From the NCBI RefSeq assembly GCF_036421915.1, contig NZ_JAZGOM010000002.1: a stretch of 64,000 nucleotides of DNA; one strand, 5' to 3'. A program made the translations under genes and the position numbers. Under the pieces are notes generated by a model. That model ran no database searches. It saw only the letters and a program-made list of their open reading frames with translations, and was not told the DNA's origin. This document shows positions 21,056 to 29,695 of the stretch, one piece after another. Each line of letters begins with the position of its first letter. Positions within the stretch are counted from its first letter, which is position 1. The stretch comes from Georgenia_A wangjunii (lineage in GTDB: Bacteria > Actinomycetota > Actinomycetes > Actinomycetales > Actinomycetaceae).

Positions 21056-21362
21056 CGAACCGCCCGGCGACCGGGCCACCCCCCTGGCCGAGGTTGCACG
21101 GGCCGCACGTGCACTCGTAGATGCACGGCTGGATGCAGCGGGCGACGCAGACCTGGACGCACCGCTGGATACATCGGAAGCAGTCGTTGATCCCGCAGAA
21201 CTCGCCGTAGTCGGCGGCGATGACGTCGCGGACCTTGGCGTAGGCCTGCAGGTCCTCCGCGGAGAGCTCGGGCACCTCGCGCTTGAGGCTCTGGTGCTTG
21301 AGCTGGTTCTCGAGCTCGACGATGCGCCCCTTAAGCGCCTCGAACTCCTCGTTGTCCGGCAT
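21039..21362 (-). CDS. TOMM/RiPP precursor peptide with period-4 cysteine array
   Basis: A 107-residue peptide. The leader (1-55) is helical and acidic (NEEFEALKGRIVELENQLK, then VPELSAEDLQAYAKVRDVIA). The core has ten cysteines at residues 56, 61, 64, 68, 72, 76, 80, 84, 86 and 89, so that six (64-84) are exactly four apart, within repeats of hydrophobic-Gln/Ala-x-Cys (IQRC, VQVC, VARC, IQPC, IYEC). A Gly-rich tail follows (NLGQGGGPVAG, ending FGGLGY). The ATG at 21362 has GGAGG six bases upstream. It is followed at once by the cyclodehydratase and SagB genes, so it is almost certainly their substrate. I know of no named family with this core. No protease or exporter is linked. Confidence 0.85.
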   Translation of the reverse strand: MPDNEEFEALKGRIVELENQLKHQSLKREVPELSAEDLQAYAKVRDVIAADYGEFCGINDCFRCIQRCVQVCVARCIQPCIYECTCGPCNLGQGGGPVAGRFGGLGY

Positions 21363-21594
21363 GCCGAACCTCCAGACCGGCGTCGTCGCCGCATCGGCCC
21401 CAGGACCTGCCTGGGACAGGTTGGTGGTCGAGGTCGAGGTCGCGCTCTCGTGGGCCCCGGCTAGACCGCTCGTCGAGTGGTCGTCTCCGACGCTAGACCT
21501 GGCGTGCGGGCCGGACAACGATCCTGCCCGGGTCGTGCCCGCACGACTGCCCGAACGGGTACGCCAGGTCCGCCCGTCCCGTACCCTCCCCGGC

Positions 21595-22392
21595 ATGGAT
21601 GTCCTCACCCGGCACAACGTCCGCCTGAGCGGGCCCGCCGACGGCCGGCCGATGATCTTCGCGCACGGCTTCGGCTGCGACCAGGGCATGTGGCGCTACG
21701 TCGTCCCGGCGTTCGCCGGGACCCACCGGGTCATCCTCTTCGACCACGTCGGTGCGGGCGGCTCGGACGACTCGGCGTTCGACCCCCAGCGGCACGGCCG
21801 CCTCGAGGGGTACGCCGCCGACATCGTCGAGATCCTCGACGCCCTCGCGCTCGGCCCCGCCGTCCTCGTGGGGCACTCGGTCAGCGCGATGATCGGCCTC
21901 CTCGCCGCGGCGGAGCGCCCCGACCTCATCGACGACCTCGTCCTCGTCTGCCCCAGCCCGCGCTACATCGACGACGGCGACTACCGCGGCGGTTTCACCC
22001 AGGCCGAGATCGACGAGCTGCTCGAGACGATGGACGACAACTACCTCGGCTGGTCCGCCCACATCGCGCCGGTCATCATGGGCGTGCCGGACCGCCCGGA
22101 GCTCGGCAAGGAGCTCACCGCCAGCTTCTGCCGGATGGACCCGGCGATCGCGCGCCACTTCGCCCGGACGACGTTCCTCTCGGACAACCGTGCCGATCTC
22201 GCGCGCGTGCGCACACGGGCGCTCGTCATCCAGTCGCGCGACGACGTCATCGCGCCGACGGAGGTCGGTGCCTACGTCCACGCCAACCTCGCCGGGAGCA
22301 GGCTCGTCGTCCTCGACTCCATCGGCCACTGCCCGAACCTCAGCGCGCCGGACGCCGTCGTCGGCGCGATGCGGGAGTACCTGGCGCCGTGA
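21595..22392 (+). CDS. rsbQ: RsbQ-like alpha/beta hydrolase
   Basis: A 265-residue alpha/beta hydrolase with the RsbQ pattern. The nucleophile Ser95 sits in GHSVS, the acid in SRDDVIAP and the histidine in GHCPN near 246. In Bacillus, RsbQ is required by the PAS-phosphatase RsbP for energy-stress activation of sigma-B, probably by producing or delivering a small ligand. Here it directly precedes and overlaps (GTGA) a PAS-GAF-PP2C phosphatase gene, the same pairing. There is no ribosome site, but TACCCT lies 8 bp before the ATG, so the mRNA is probably leaderless. The gene is divergent from the TOMM operon across 232 bp. Confidence 0.85.
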   Translation: MDVLTRHNVRLSGPADGRPMIFAHGFGCDQGMWRYVVPAFAGTHRVILFDHVGAGGSDDSAFDPQRHGRLEGYAADIVEILDALALGPAVLVGHSVSAMIGLLAAAERPDLIDDLVLVCPSPRYIDDGDYRGGFTQAEIDELLETMDDNYLGWSAHIAPVIMGVPDRPELGKELTASFCRMDPAIARHFARTTFLSDNRADLARVRTRALVIQSRDDVIAPTEVGAYVHANLAGSRLVVLDSIGHCPNLSAPDAVVGAMREYLAP

Positions 22393-23927
22393 GCCCCGAC
22401 GACGCCGCTCGGGCAGAGGCGTGGGAGGCGTCGCCGTGCGGCCTCCTCACCCTGCGGCCCGACGGCACGATCGTCGACGCGAACGCGACGTTCCTCGCCT
22501 GGGCGGGGCGCGGCCGCTCCGACCTCGTCGGCCACGTCCGCCTGAGCCAGCTCCTCTCCGTCGGCGGCCGGATCTACTGGGAGACGCACCTGTCGCCCAT
22601 GCTCCACGCGGACGGCCGTGTCGAGGAGATCGCCGTCGAGCTCTCCGGCCCCGACGGGCGGATGCCCGTCCTCCTCACCGCCGTCGTCGTCACGCCCGCC
22701 CCCGGCGCCGAGCCGGTGGTGCGCGTCGTCCTCTCCGGCGCGCGGGAACGTTCCCGGTACGAGCGCGAGCTCCTCGCGGCGCGGCGGGAGGCCGAGCACG
22801 CGGGTGCCCGTACGCAGGTGCTCCAGCGCGCGACGGCGGCCCTCTCCCGCGCGGGCGGCACGGACGCCGTCGTCCGTGCGGTCCTCGAGGCGGCCGAGGC
22901 GGACCTGGGCGCGCGGGCGGCCGCGGTGTGGATGGCCGCCCCCGCGGGCGGGCTCGTGCTGGCCGCCACGACGACGGGTGCCGACGACCCCGGCCCGCCG
23001 CCGTCCGTCAGCAGTGCCGACGAGGGCGCCCGGGTGGTCGGCGGGCGCGTCGTCGTCCCCCTGCGTGGTCGCTCCCGGCTCCACGGCGTCTTCGCAGTCC
23101 TCCCGCGGGAGGATCCCGCCGCCGAGCCCCTCGACCTCGACGTGCTCGGTGCGGTCGCGCAGCAGGCCGGCCTCGCCCTGGACCGGTCCCTCCTGCACGA
23201 GCAGAGCTCCCAGGTGGCGCACGAGCTCCAGCGGGCGCTCATCACGGCGCGCACACCGCTGGACCCGCGGTTCGTCCTGGCGACGACGTACCGCCCCGGC
23301 GTCGCGGACCTCGAGGTGGGTGGGGACTGGTACGACGGGTTCCTCGTCGAGGACGACCTCCTCGCCGTCGTCGTCGGTGACGTCGTCGGGCGTGGGCTCA
23401 GCGCCGCGATCGCCATGGGGCAGCTCCGCAGCGCGGTGCGCGCGGTGGCAGCGCCCGGGCTCGGGCCCGCGGGCGTCCTGTCCCACCTCGACCGGTTCGT
23501 CCAGCAGGTCGACGCAGCGGTCTCCGCGACCGTCGTCTACGCCGAGGTGGCGCTGCGCACCGGGCACGTGCGGTACGCGTGCGCCGGCCACCTCCCGCCC
23601 CTGCTCGTCCCCGGCGACGGCGACGCCAGGCTCGTGTGGGGCGGACGCTCCCGTCCGCTCGGCGTGGCCACGGCCGGGTCGGAGCGGGCGGAGGACGAGC
23701 TCACCCTCGCCCCCGGGGACCAGCTCCTCCTCTACACCGACGGGCTCGTCGAGCGGCGGGACCGCTCGCTACGCGTGGGCCTCGAGGTGCTCACCGACAC
23801 CGCCGACGCCGTCCGCGGGCTGCCGCCCGGGGAGAGCGTCGAGGCGATGACGTCCCGCCTGCTGCTCGACGAGGAGACGAGCGACGACGTGTGCGTGCTC
23901 CTGCTCGCGTGGTCCGGCGCCGGCTAG
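22389..23927 (+). CDS. PAS-GAF-PP2C (RsbU/RsbP-like) serine phosphatase
   Basis: A 512-residue cytoplasmic sensor phosphatase. It has an N-terminal PAS domain (about 10-120; CGLLTLRPDGTIVDANATFLAW), a short coiled linker, a GAF domain (about 155-285), and a SpoIIE/PP2C domain (about 300-510) with VGGDWYDGF, VVGDVVGRGLSAA and the metal-ligand DD near the C-terminus (EETSDDVCVLLL). Such enzymes dephosphorylate anti-sigma-factor antagonists and thereby release an alternative sigma factor. Neither the antagonist nor the sigma factor is in the window. The GTG at 22389 overlaps the rsbQ-like stop, so the pair is co-translated and the hydrolase probably feeds the PAS domain. Confidence 0.85.
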   Translation: MSPDDAARAEAWEASPCGLLTLRPDGTIVDANATFLAWAGRGRSDLVGHVRLSQLLSVGGRIYWETHLSPMLHADGRVEEIAVELSGPDGRMPVLLTAVVVTPAPGAEPVVRVVLSGARERSRYERELLAARREAEHAGARTQVLQRATAALSRAGGTDAVVRAVLEAAEADLGARAAAVWMAAPAGGLVLAATTTGADDPGPPPSVSSADEGARVVGGRVVVPLRGRSRLHGVFAVLPREDPAAEPLDLDVLGAVAQQAGLALDRSLLHEQSSQVAHELQRALITARTPLDPRFVLATTYRPGVADLEVGGDWYDGFLVEDDLLAVVVGDVVGRGLSAAIAMGQLRSAVRAVAAPGLGPAGVLSHLDRFVQQVDAAVSATVVYAEVALRTGHVRYACAGHLPPLLVPGDGDARLVWGGRSRPLGVATAGSERAEDELTLAPGDQLLLYTDGLVERRDRSLRVGLEVLTDTADAVRGLPPGESVEAMTSRLLLDEETSDDVCVLLLAWSGAG

Positions 23928-24304
23928 TAGCCGCGCAGGCGCTGGATGTCCCGGCGCTCACGCTTGGTCGGGCGGCCCGCTCCCCTGTCCCGGAACGGCA
24001 CGGCGGGACGCGCCTCGACCGGTGGCGGCGGCGGGCTCTCGTCGACCACCGCGGTGGCGGCCTCCGGGGCGCCGACCCGCTTGAGGAGGATGCGCGCGAC
24101 GACGAGGATTCGCTCCCGCTCCCCGCCGCGGACGACGACGCGGTCGCCCACCTTGACGGGCGTCGCCGGCTTCGCCCGCTCGCCGTTGACGCGCACGTGC
24201 CCGGCGCGGCAGGCCGCCGTCGCCTGGGAGCGGCTCTTGAAGACCCGCACTGCCCAGACCCAGCTGTCCACCCGCGCCGTCGTCGGCGCCTCCGTCCGTG
24301 CCAC
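23924..24304 (-). CDS. S4-domain RNA-binding protein (Hsp15-like)
   Basis: A 126-residue protein with an N-terminal S4 domain (about 10-75; RVDSWVWAVRVFKSRSQATAACRAGHVRVNG, KVGDRVVV) and a basic Arg/Lys-rich tail (GRPTKRERRDIQRLRGY). The Hsp15 branch binds free 50S subunits with stalled peptidyl-tRNA. An equivalent role here is inferred from length and layout. The ATG at 24304 is used. Its stop overlaps the convergent phosphatase stop by 4 bp. The 9-bp gap to RNase Z upstream means that the two are probably cotranscribed, joining two RNA-handling functions. Confidence 0.85.
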   Translation of the reverse strand: MARTEAPTTARVDSWVWAVRVFKSRSQATAACRAGHVRVNGERAKPATPVKVGDRVVVRGGERERILVVARILLKRVGAPEAATAVVDESPPPPPVEARPAVPFRDRGAGRPTKRERRDIQRLRGY

Positions 24305-24313
24305 GCCCCGACC

Positions 24314-25204
24314 CTACGGTGCGCGCCGGCGCCGCGGGAACGGCACCCGGTCGAGGTCCGACGCGGCGACGACGGCCGTGCCCCCGGCCCGCGCCCGCGC
24401 CTGCGCGAGGAGGCCCGTGACGTCGTCGTACCGGGAGGAGAAGTGCGCGAGGACGAGGGTGCCCACGCCCGCGCGCCCGGCGAGTGCCCCCGCCTGGCCG
24501 GCGGTGAGGTGGAGGTAGGCCGCCGCGAGGTCGGCGTCCTCGTCGGCGAACGTCGACTCGGCAACGAGGACGTCGGCGCCCGCGGCGAGGTCGTCGGCGC
24601 CGGCGCACTCCGCCGTGTCCATGACGAGGGCGAACCGTTGGCCGGCCCGGGGCACGCTGACGTCCTCGAGCCGGGTCGCCCCGAGCCGCCCCTCACGCTG
24701 GAGCCGCCCGACGTCGGGTCCGGCGATGCCCGCGGCCGCGAGCCGCTCCGGCACGAGCGTGCGCCCGTCCGCCTCGGTGAGCCGGTACCCGTACGTCTCG
24801 ACGCGGTGGCGCAGCGGCCGCACCTCGAGGCCCTGCGCAACCTCCCCCGCCCCGCCGTGCGGGCGCAGGCGCAGGTCGACGCCCGGGCTCGCGACGTGGA
24901 CGAGGGCACGCACGACGTCCTCCCCCGAGGCCGGGTAGTGGAGGTCGACGGGGTGCTCCGCGCCGTCAAGGGCAAGTCGGGACAGCACGCCCGGCAGCCC
25001 GTAGCAGTGGTCCCCGTGGACGTGGGTGAGGCAGATCCGGGTGACCTGCGAGGCGCTCACCCCGGCATGGATCATCTGGCGCTGGGTGCCCTCGCCGGGG
25101 TCGAAGAGCAGGCCCTGCCCGTCCCACCGCAGGAGGTAGCCGTTGTGGTTGCGGGCGCGGGTGGGCACCTGCGAGGCCGTACCGAGGACGACGAGCTCAC
25201 GCAT
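24314..25204 (-). CDS. rnz: Ribonuclease Z-like metallo-beta-lactamase
   Basis: A 296-residue MBL-fold nuclease related to tRNase Z, which trims tRNA 3' trailers. Visible motifs are ELVVLGTASQVPTRARNHNGYLLR at the N-terminus, the zinc-binding HVHGDHCYGLPG near residue 61, PLRHRVETYGYRL near 137, and AHFSSRYDDV near 263 with the late His. The PxKxRN-type signature is here PTRARN. The ATG at 25204 is directly after the gap to the FG-GAP gene. Function in tRNA maturation is inferred from the family. Confidence 0.87.
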   Translation of the reverse strand: MRELVVLGTASQVPTRARNHNGYLLRWDGQGLLFDPGEGTQRQMIHAGVSASQVTRICLTHVHGDHCYGLPGVLSRLALDGAEHPVDLHYPASGEDVVRALVHVASPGVDLRLRPHGGAGEVAQGLEVRPLRHRVETYGYRLTEADGRTLVPERLAAAGIAGPDVGRLQREGRLGATRLEDVSVPRAGQRFALVMDTAECAGADDLAAGADVLVAESTFADEDADLAAAYLHLTAGQAGALAGRAGVGTLVLAHFSSRYDDVTGLLAQARARAGGTAVVAASDLDRVPFPRRRRAP

Positions 25205-25225
25205 GCGGCGAGTCTGCCCCGGGAC

Positions 25226-26848
25226 TCACGTGAGCGCGTCCATGACACCCCAGCCGTTCCCGACCCGGACCCGGGCGAGCCAGCCGCCCGCGCCGTCACC
25301 GGGGTAGAGCCACAGGTAGCCGGTGGCCCGCTCGCGCGCGAGGACGTCGGACCGCCGGTCACCGTCGATGTCGCCCGCCCCGACGAGCGCGTCCATCCCC
25401 GACCAGCCGTTGCCGACCTGGACCCCGGCACGGAAGCGTCCGGTGCCCGTCCCGGCGTAGAGGAGGAGCCGGCCGGTCGCGGCCTCGCGGGCGAGGAGGT
25501 CGGCGCGGCCGTCCCCGTCGAAGTCGCCTGGTCCGACGAGGGCGTCCATGACCGTCCACCCCCAGCCGACCCGCGTACCCGGGAGCCACCCGCCCCGCCC
25601 GTTGCCCGGGTAGAGCCACAGGTCACCCGTGCCGGCCTGCCGGGCGAGGAGGTCGGCGCGGCCGTCGCCGGTGACGTCCCCCGGGCCGAGGACGACGTCC
25701 ATGACCCCCCATCCGTGCCCGGCACGTTGCCGCTGCGCGAACCCGCTGCCCGTGCCGCGGTACAGCCACAGCACGCCCGTGGCCGCCTCGACCGCGAGGA
25801 CGTCGCCCCGCCCGTCGCCGTCGACGTCGCCCGCCGTGTCGATGACACGCATGCCCGACCACCCGTGCCCGACCCGGACCGGGGAACGCCAGCCGCCCGT
25901 CCCGGTCCCGCGGTAGAGCCAGAGGTTCCCGGTCGCAGCCTCGCGGGCGAGGACGTCGTTCGTCCAGCTCCCGTCCACGTCGTTCTCGCCCCCCGCCATC
26001 GACGACGGCGGGATCGCGAGCGGCGTGAAGGCGTACGTCCCGCACGTGCGGTCGTAGTCGCGGGTGTCGTCGTACCACTGGGAGATGTAGACGCGGCCGC
26101 CGGAGAAGCTCGGCTGCGTGCAGCGGTCGAGCGCCTCGCCGGGGTAGTCCAGCCGCCCCGCCGTCGCCCACACCGGCACGCCCGGGAGCCACCAGCCGCC
26201 GGTGATCTCGTTCCACCCGTTGGTGTAGGAGTAGAGGCCGTAGGAGTACCCGGCGTCGCGCAGGCCGCGCATGAGCCCCTCGATGACGTAGCGGTTCTCC
26301 CGCACGCGCGCCGCCGTGCCCGTGGGCCACGGCTGGGCGGGGCGGGGCTCGACGTCGATCCACACGACGGGCGGGCGCCAGCCCACCCGGGCCAGGGACG
26401 CCACGGCGAACTGCGCCTCGGCGTACCCGACGTTGCTCAGGCGCGCGGCCCGCGTCGACGCGCGCCAGGGGCCGTCGTCCCCGTACGTGCTCAGCTGGGC
26501 GGCGGTGGGGAACGTCGCCATCGCGTACCCGTGCGCCGGCTTGCTCCGGCTGCGCACCCAGGAGACCTGGTCCGCCAGGCACGGGTTCTCGGTGAACGCC
26601 AGGCCGCGGGTGAGGCCGACGATGACGAACTGCGTCGAGGTCGGCGGCATGGGGAGCCCGTACCCGCCCTGGGCGCTCGAGCACTGGGGCCACGAGACGT
26701 CGTGGCCGAACATGTCCGCCGCCGCCGCCGGCGGACCGGTCGGGACGAGGACGAGCGCGAGGGTGCTGAGGGACCCGAGGAGCGCCGCCAGGAGGCGACG
26801 CGCCCGGCCGCGCCCGGACCGGTCGGTGGTCGGATGCGTCGTGCTCAC
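25226..26848 (-). CDS. Secreted DUF1906-like glycoside-hydrolase-fold protein with FG-GAP repeats
   Basis: A 540-residue exported protein. It has a twin-arginine-less Arg-rich signal peptide (RRLLAALLGSLSTLALVLVP, AAA-AD), then a TIM-barrel-like domain (about 45-285; FGHDVSWPQCSS, VVWIDVEPR, YSYGLYSYTNGWNEITG, YISQWYDD) resembling DUF1906/Rv2525c, and five 50-55-residue VCBS/FG-GAP repeats with GDVDGDGRGDVLA and LWLYRGTGTGGW motifs that would form a calcium-binding beta-propeller. It probably binds or cleaves cell-envelope glycan. The GTG at 26848 follows GGAGGAG. No anchor signal, so it is released. Confidence 0.82.
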   Translation of the reverse strand: MSTTHPTTDRSGRGRARRLLAALLGSLSTLALVLVPTGPPAAAADMFGHDVSWPQCSSAQGGYGLPMPPTSTQFVIVGLTRGLAFTENPCLADQVSWVRSRSKPAHGYAMATFPTAAQLSTYGDDGPWRASTRAARLSNVGYAEAQFAVASLARVGWRPPVVWIDVEPRPAQPWPTGTAARVRENRYVIEGLMRGLRDAGYSYGLYSYTNGWNEITGGWWLPGVPVWATAGRLDYPGEALDRCTQPSFSGGRVYISQWYDDTRDYDRTCGTYAFTPLAIPPSSMAGGENDVDGSWTNDVLAREAATGNLWLYRGTGTGGWRSPVRVGHGWSGMRVIDTAGDVDGDGRGDVLAVEAATGVLWLYRGTGSGFAQRQRAGHGWGVMDVVLGPGDVTGDGRADLLARQAGTGDLWLYPGNGRGGWLPGTRVGWGWTVMDALVGPGDFDGDGRADLLAREAATGRLLLYAGTGTGRFRAGVQVGNGWSGMDALVGAGDIDGDRRSDVLARERATGYLWLYPGDGAGGWLARVRVGNGWGVMDALT

Positions 26849-27062
26849 GTCACCATCTCCTCCGCTGGAGCCCGGCACGAGCAGTCTCCACCCGGCCGCG
26901 CCGCTTGGGAAGAGGCACCCACGGGTACAGTGGTGGTATCTCTCCCCGACGTCCGTGCACCGCTGCCCTTCCGCGCGTGCTGCTCGATGCCGTCGCCGAG
27001 TGCCGACAACTTCGTCCTGACGGCGCCACCCGCCGTCCCCCTCGACCGGAAAGACTGATGAC

Positions 27063-28745
27063 TTGTCCCGTATGAAGGAGCTCAAGGCTCCCCCCGCCCT
27101 GCCCGCCAACGGACTGCGGATCACCCCGCTCGGCGGGCTCGGTGAGATCGGTCGCAACATGACCGTCTTCGAGCACGCCGGCAAGCTGCTCGTCGTCGAC
27201 TGCGGCGTGCTCTTCCCCGAGGAGCACCAGCCCGGCATCGACGTCATCCTCCCCGACTTCACCTCGATCCGGCACCGCCTGGGCGACATCCAGGCCATCG
27301 TGCTCACGCACGGTCACGAGGACCACATCGGTGGCGTCCCGTACCTCCTCAAGGAGCGACCGGACATCCCCCTCATCGGGTCCGAGCTCACGCTGGCCTT
27401 CATCACGGCCAAGCTCAAGGAGCACCGCATCAAGCCGGTCACGGTCCACGTCGAGGCCGAGGACACCCACAAGGCCGGGCCGTTCGAGCTCGAGTTCGTC
27501 GCGGTCAACCACTCGATCCCGGACAGCCTCGCCGTGGCGATCCGCACGGACGCCGGCCTCGTCCTGCACACCGGTGACTTCAAGATGGATCAGTTCCCGC
27601 TCGACGACCGGATCACGGACCTGCGCCACTTCGCGCGCCTCGGCGAGGAGGGGGTGGACCTCTTCCTCACGGACTCGACGAACGCCGAGGTCCCCGGCTT
27701 CACGATGTCCGAGCGCGACCTCATCCCGGCGATCGACCACGTCTTCGCCACCGCGCCGCGCCGGATCATCGTCTCGAGCTTCGCCAGCCACGTGCACCGC
27801 ATCCAGCAGGTCCTCGACTCCGCGGAGGCGCACGGCCGCAAGGTCGCGTTCGTCGGGCGCTCGATGGTCCGGAACATGGGCATCGCACGCGACCTGGGCT
27901 ACCTCAAGATCCCCCGCGGTCTCGTCGTCGACTTCAAGAAGCTCGACCAGATGCCGGACAACAAGGTCACGCTCGTGTGCACCGGATCCCAGGGCGAGCC
28001 CATGGCGGCCCTGTCGCGCATGGCGGGCGGCGACCACCAGATCCGCCTCGGCGAGGGTGACACGGTGCTCCTCGCGAGCTCGCTCATCCCCGGCAACGAG
28101 AACGCCATCTACGGCGTCATCAACCGGCTCATCGACCTCGGCGCCACGCTCGTCCACAAGGGCAACGCCAAGGTCCACGTCTCGGGCCACGCCAGCGCCG
28201 GCGAGCTCGTCTACTGCTACAACATCGTCCAGCCGCGCAACGTCATGCCCGTCCACGGCGAGTCCAAGCACCTCCACGCCAACGCCGAGCTCGCCAAGCG
28301 CACCGGCGTCCCGGCGGACCAGGTCATCGTCGGCCGCGACGGTGTCGTCGTCGACCTCGTCGACGGCCGCGCGCGGATCGTCGGCAAGGTCCCGGCCGGC
28401 ATGGTCTACGTCGACGGTCAGACCGTCGGCGCCGCGACCGAGGACACCCTCAAGGAGCGCGTGCTCCTGCGCGAGGGTGGCGTCGTCACGGTCCTGGCCC
28501 TCCTCGACCCGGACACGAACATGCCGGCCGAGCCGCTCGAGTTCATCACGCGCGGCTTCGTCCACGACGACCGTACGTTCGACGGCGCGGCGGCCGAGGT
28601 CACGAAGGCCCTCACCCGCGCCCGCGAGCAGAAGGTCAACGACATCGCGAAGCTCGAGACGGTCATCGCGCAGGCCGTCAGCCGTTTCATGCAGCGCACG
28701 TACCGGCGCGAGCCGGCTGTCATCGCGATCGTCGTCGACGCGTGA
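27063..28745 (+). CDS. rnj: Ribonuclease J
   Basis: A 560-residue 5' exonuclease/endonuclease of the MBL/beta-CASP family, active in rRNA maturation and mRNA decay. GGLGEIGRNM near residue 25, THGHEDHIGG near 83, HTGDFKMDQ and DSTNAE near 170-195, the beta-CASP motifs SSFASHVHRIQQ and GRSM, CTGSQGEP near 312, and HVSGHAS near 375 are all in place, with the C-terminal RNase J domain. The start is the TTG at 27063, ten bases after GGAAAG. An ATG at 27072 is the alternative and cannot be excluded. Upstream dapA is not in this window. An 11-bp hairpin terminator follows. Confidence 0.95.
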   Translation: MSRMKELKAPPALPANGLRITPLGGLGEIGRNMTVFEHAGKLLVVDCGVLFPEEHQPGIDVILPDFTSIRHRLGDIQAIVLTHGHEDHIGGVPYLLKERPDIPLIGSELTLAFITAKLKEHRIKPVTVHVEAEDTHKAGPFELEFVAVNHSIPDSLAVAIRTDAGLVLHTGDFKMDQFPLDDRITDLRHFARLGEEGVDLFLTDSTNAEVPGFTMSERDLIPAIDHVFATAPRRIIVSSFASHVHRIQQVLDSAEAHGRKVAFVGRSMVRNMGIARDLGYLKIPRGLVVDFKKLDQMPDNKVTLVCTGSQGEPMAALSRMAGGDHQIRLGEGDTVLLASSLIPGNENAIYGVINRLIDLGATLVHKGNAKVHVSGHASAGELVYCYNIVQPRNVMPVHGESKHLHANAELAKRTGVPADQVIVGRDGVVVDLVDGRARIVGKVPAGMVYVDGQTVGAATEDTLKERVLLREGGVVTVLALLDPDTNMPAEPLEFITRGFVHDDRTFDGAAAEVTKALTRAREQKVNDIAKLETVIAQAVSRFMQRTYRREPAVIAIVVDA

Positions 28746-28758
28746 TCGACCGGCGTCC

Positions 28759-28788
28759 GGACCGGCCGGCCACCCGCCCGGCCGGTCC
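28759..28788 (+). terminator. Hairpin terminator behind rnj
   Basis: An 11-bp perfect stem (GGACCGGCCGG at 28759-28769; CCGGCCGGTCC at 28778-28788) with an 8-nt loop starts 14 bp after the RNase J stop. No T-tract. Confidence 0.7.
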
Positions 28789-28819
28789 GGGCGTCCGGCG
28801 GTGAGATGAGGAGGCGGCG

Positions 28820-29689
28820 ATGACCTGGGTCGTGTCGCTGGTCGGCGCTCTCCTCGTCGGCCTCGTCCTGTGGGACGTCTTCCAGACCCTGTGGTACCCG
28901 AGCGCACAGGGCAGGCTCAGCCGGGCCCTCATGATGGGGACCTGGCGCCTGACCGGCAGGCTCGGCCGAGGCGCCCGGAAGCGGTCCGGCCCGCTGGCGC
29001 TGGTCGCGGTCATCGGTGCGTGGGGTGCGCTCGTCGTCGTCGGGGGGGCGCTCGTGTACTGGCCTCACGTGCCGACCGCATTCACGTACGGCCCCGGAGT
29101 CGTCCCCGACGACGGCGCCGAGCTCCTCGAGGCGCTCTACCTGTCCCTCGTCTCGGTCGCGACCCTCGGGTTCGGGGACGTCGTCCCGACCGTGGGGTGG
29201 CTCCGTGCCGCCGTCCCCCTCCAGGCACTCATCGGCTTCGCGCTGCTGACGGCGGCGGTGTCCTGGGTGCTCCAGGTCTACCCGGCCCTCAACCGGCGGC
29301 GCACGCTCTCCCTCCACCTCGCCGCCCTGCGTGAGGCGGGGACGCTGGAGGCGCTGGGGGCGCTCACCGGGGTGACGGCCGCACGCATCCTGGGCACCCT
29401 CGCCACGAGCCTCACGAAGGTACGGGTCGACCTCACCCAGTACTCGGAGACCTACTACTTCCAGGACGAGTCACCCGAGGCCGTCCTGGGCCTGCAGGTG
29501 GGGTACGCCCACGACCTCGCCGAGGCGGGCGCTCGATCAGCAGACCCGGACGTGCGTCACGCCGCCGCTGTGCTGACGGAGTCGATCGCCGACCTCGCGC
29601 GCGTCATCGGCGCCCAGTTCGTCGACGCCGCCGACGGCACGGTCGCCGTGCTCGAGGCGTACGCCGCCGACCAGAGGCGGGGCCGGTAG
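28820..29689 (+). CDS. Two-helix potassium-channel-like membrane protein with TLGFGD filter
   Basis: A 289-residue membrane protein. Helices lie near residues 4-22, 60-85 and 130-155, with a pore loop SVATLGFGDVVP near 112-123 followed by the inner helix. The C-terminal 130 residues are soluble and helical, with no RCK domain. The filter reads TLGFGD rather than TxGYGD or the more usual TVGFGD, so potassium selectivity is likely but not certain. GAGGAGG precedes the ATG at 28820. The gene is separate from rnj by a terminator and convergent with the AhpD-fold gene, 6 bp apart. Confidence 0.78.
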   Translation: MTWVVSLVGALLVGLVLWDVFQTLWYPSAQGRLSRALMMGTWRLTGRLGRGARKRSGPLALVAVIGAWGALVVVGGALVYWPHVPTAFTYGPGVVPDDGAELLEALYLSLVSVATLGFGDVVPTVGWLRAAVPLQALIGFALLTAAVSWVLQVYPALNRRRTLSLHLAALREAGTLEALGALTGVTAARILGTLATSLTKVRVDLTQYSETYYFQDESPEAVLGLQVGYAHDLAEAGARSADPDVRHAAAVLTESIADLARVIGAQFVDAADGTVAVLEAYAADQRRGR

Positions 29690-29695
29690 GCGCGC

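Noticed and set aside
18530..21190. An 886-codon plus-strand frame opposite the cyclodehydratase
   Set aside because: Arg/Glu-rich shadow of the YcaO gene, with no conserved domain and no ribosome site.
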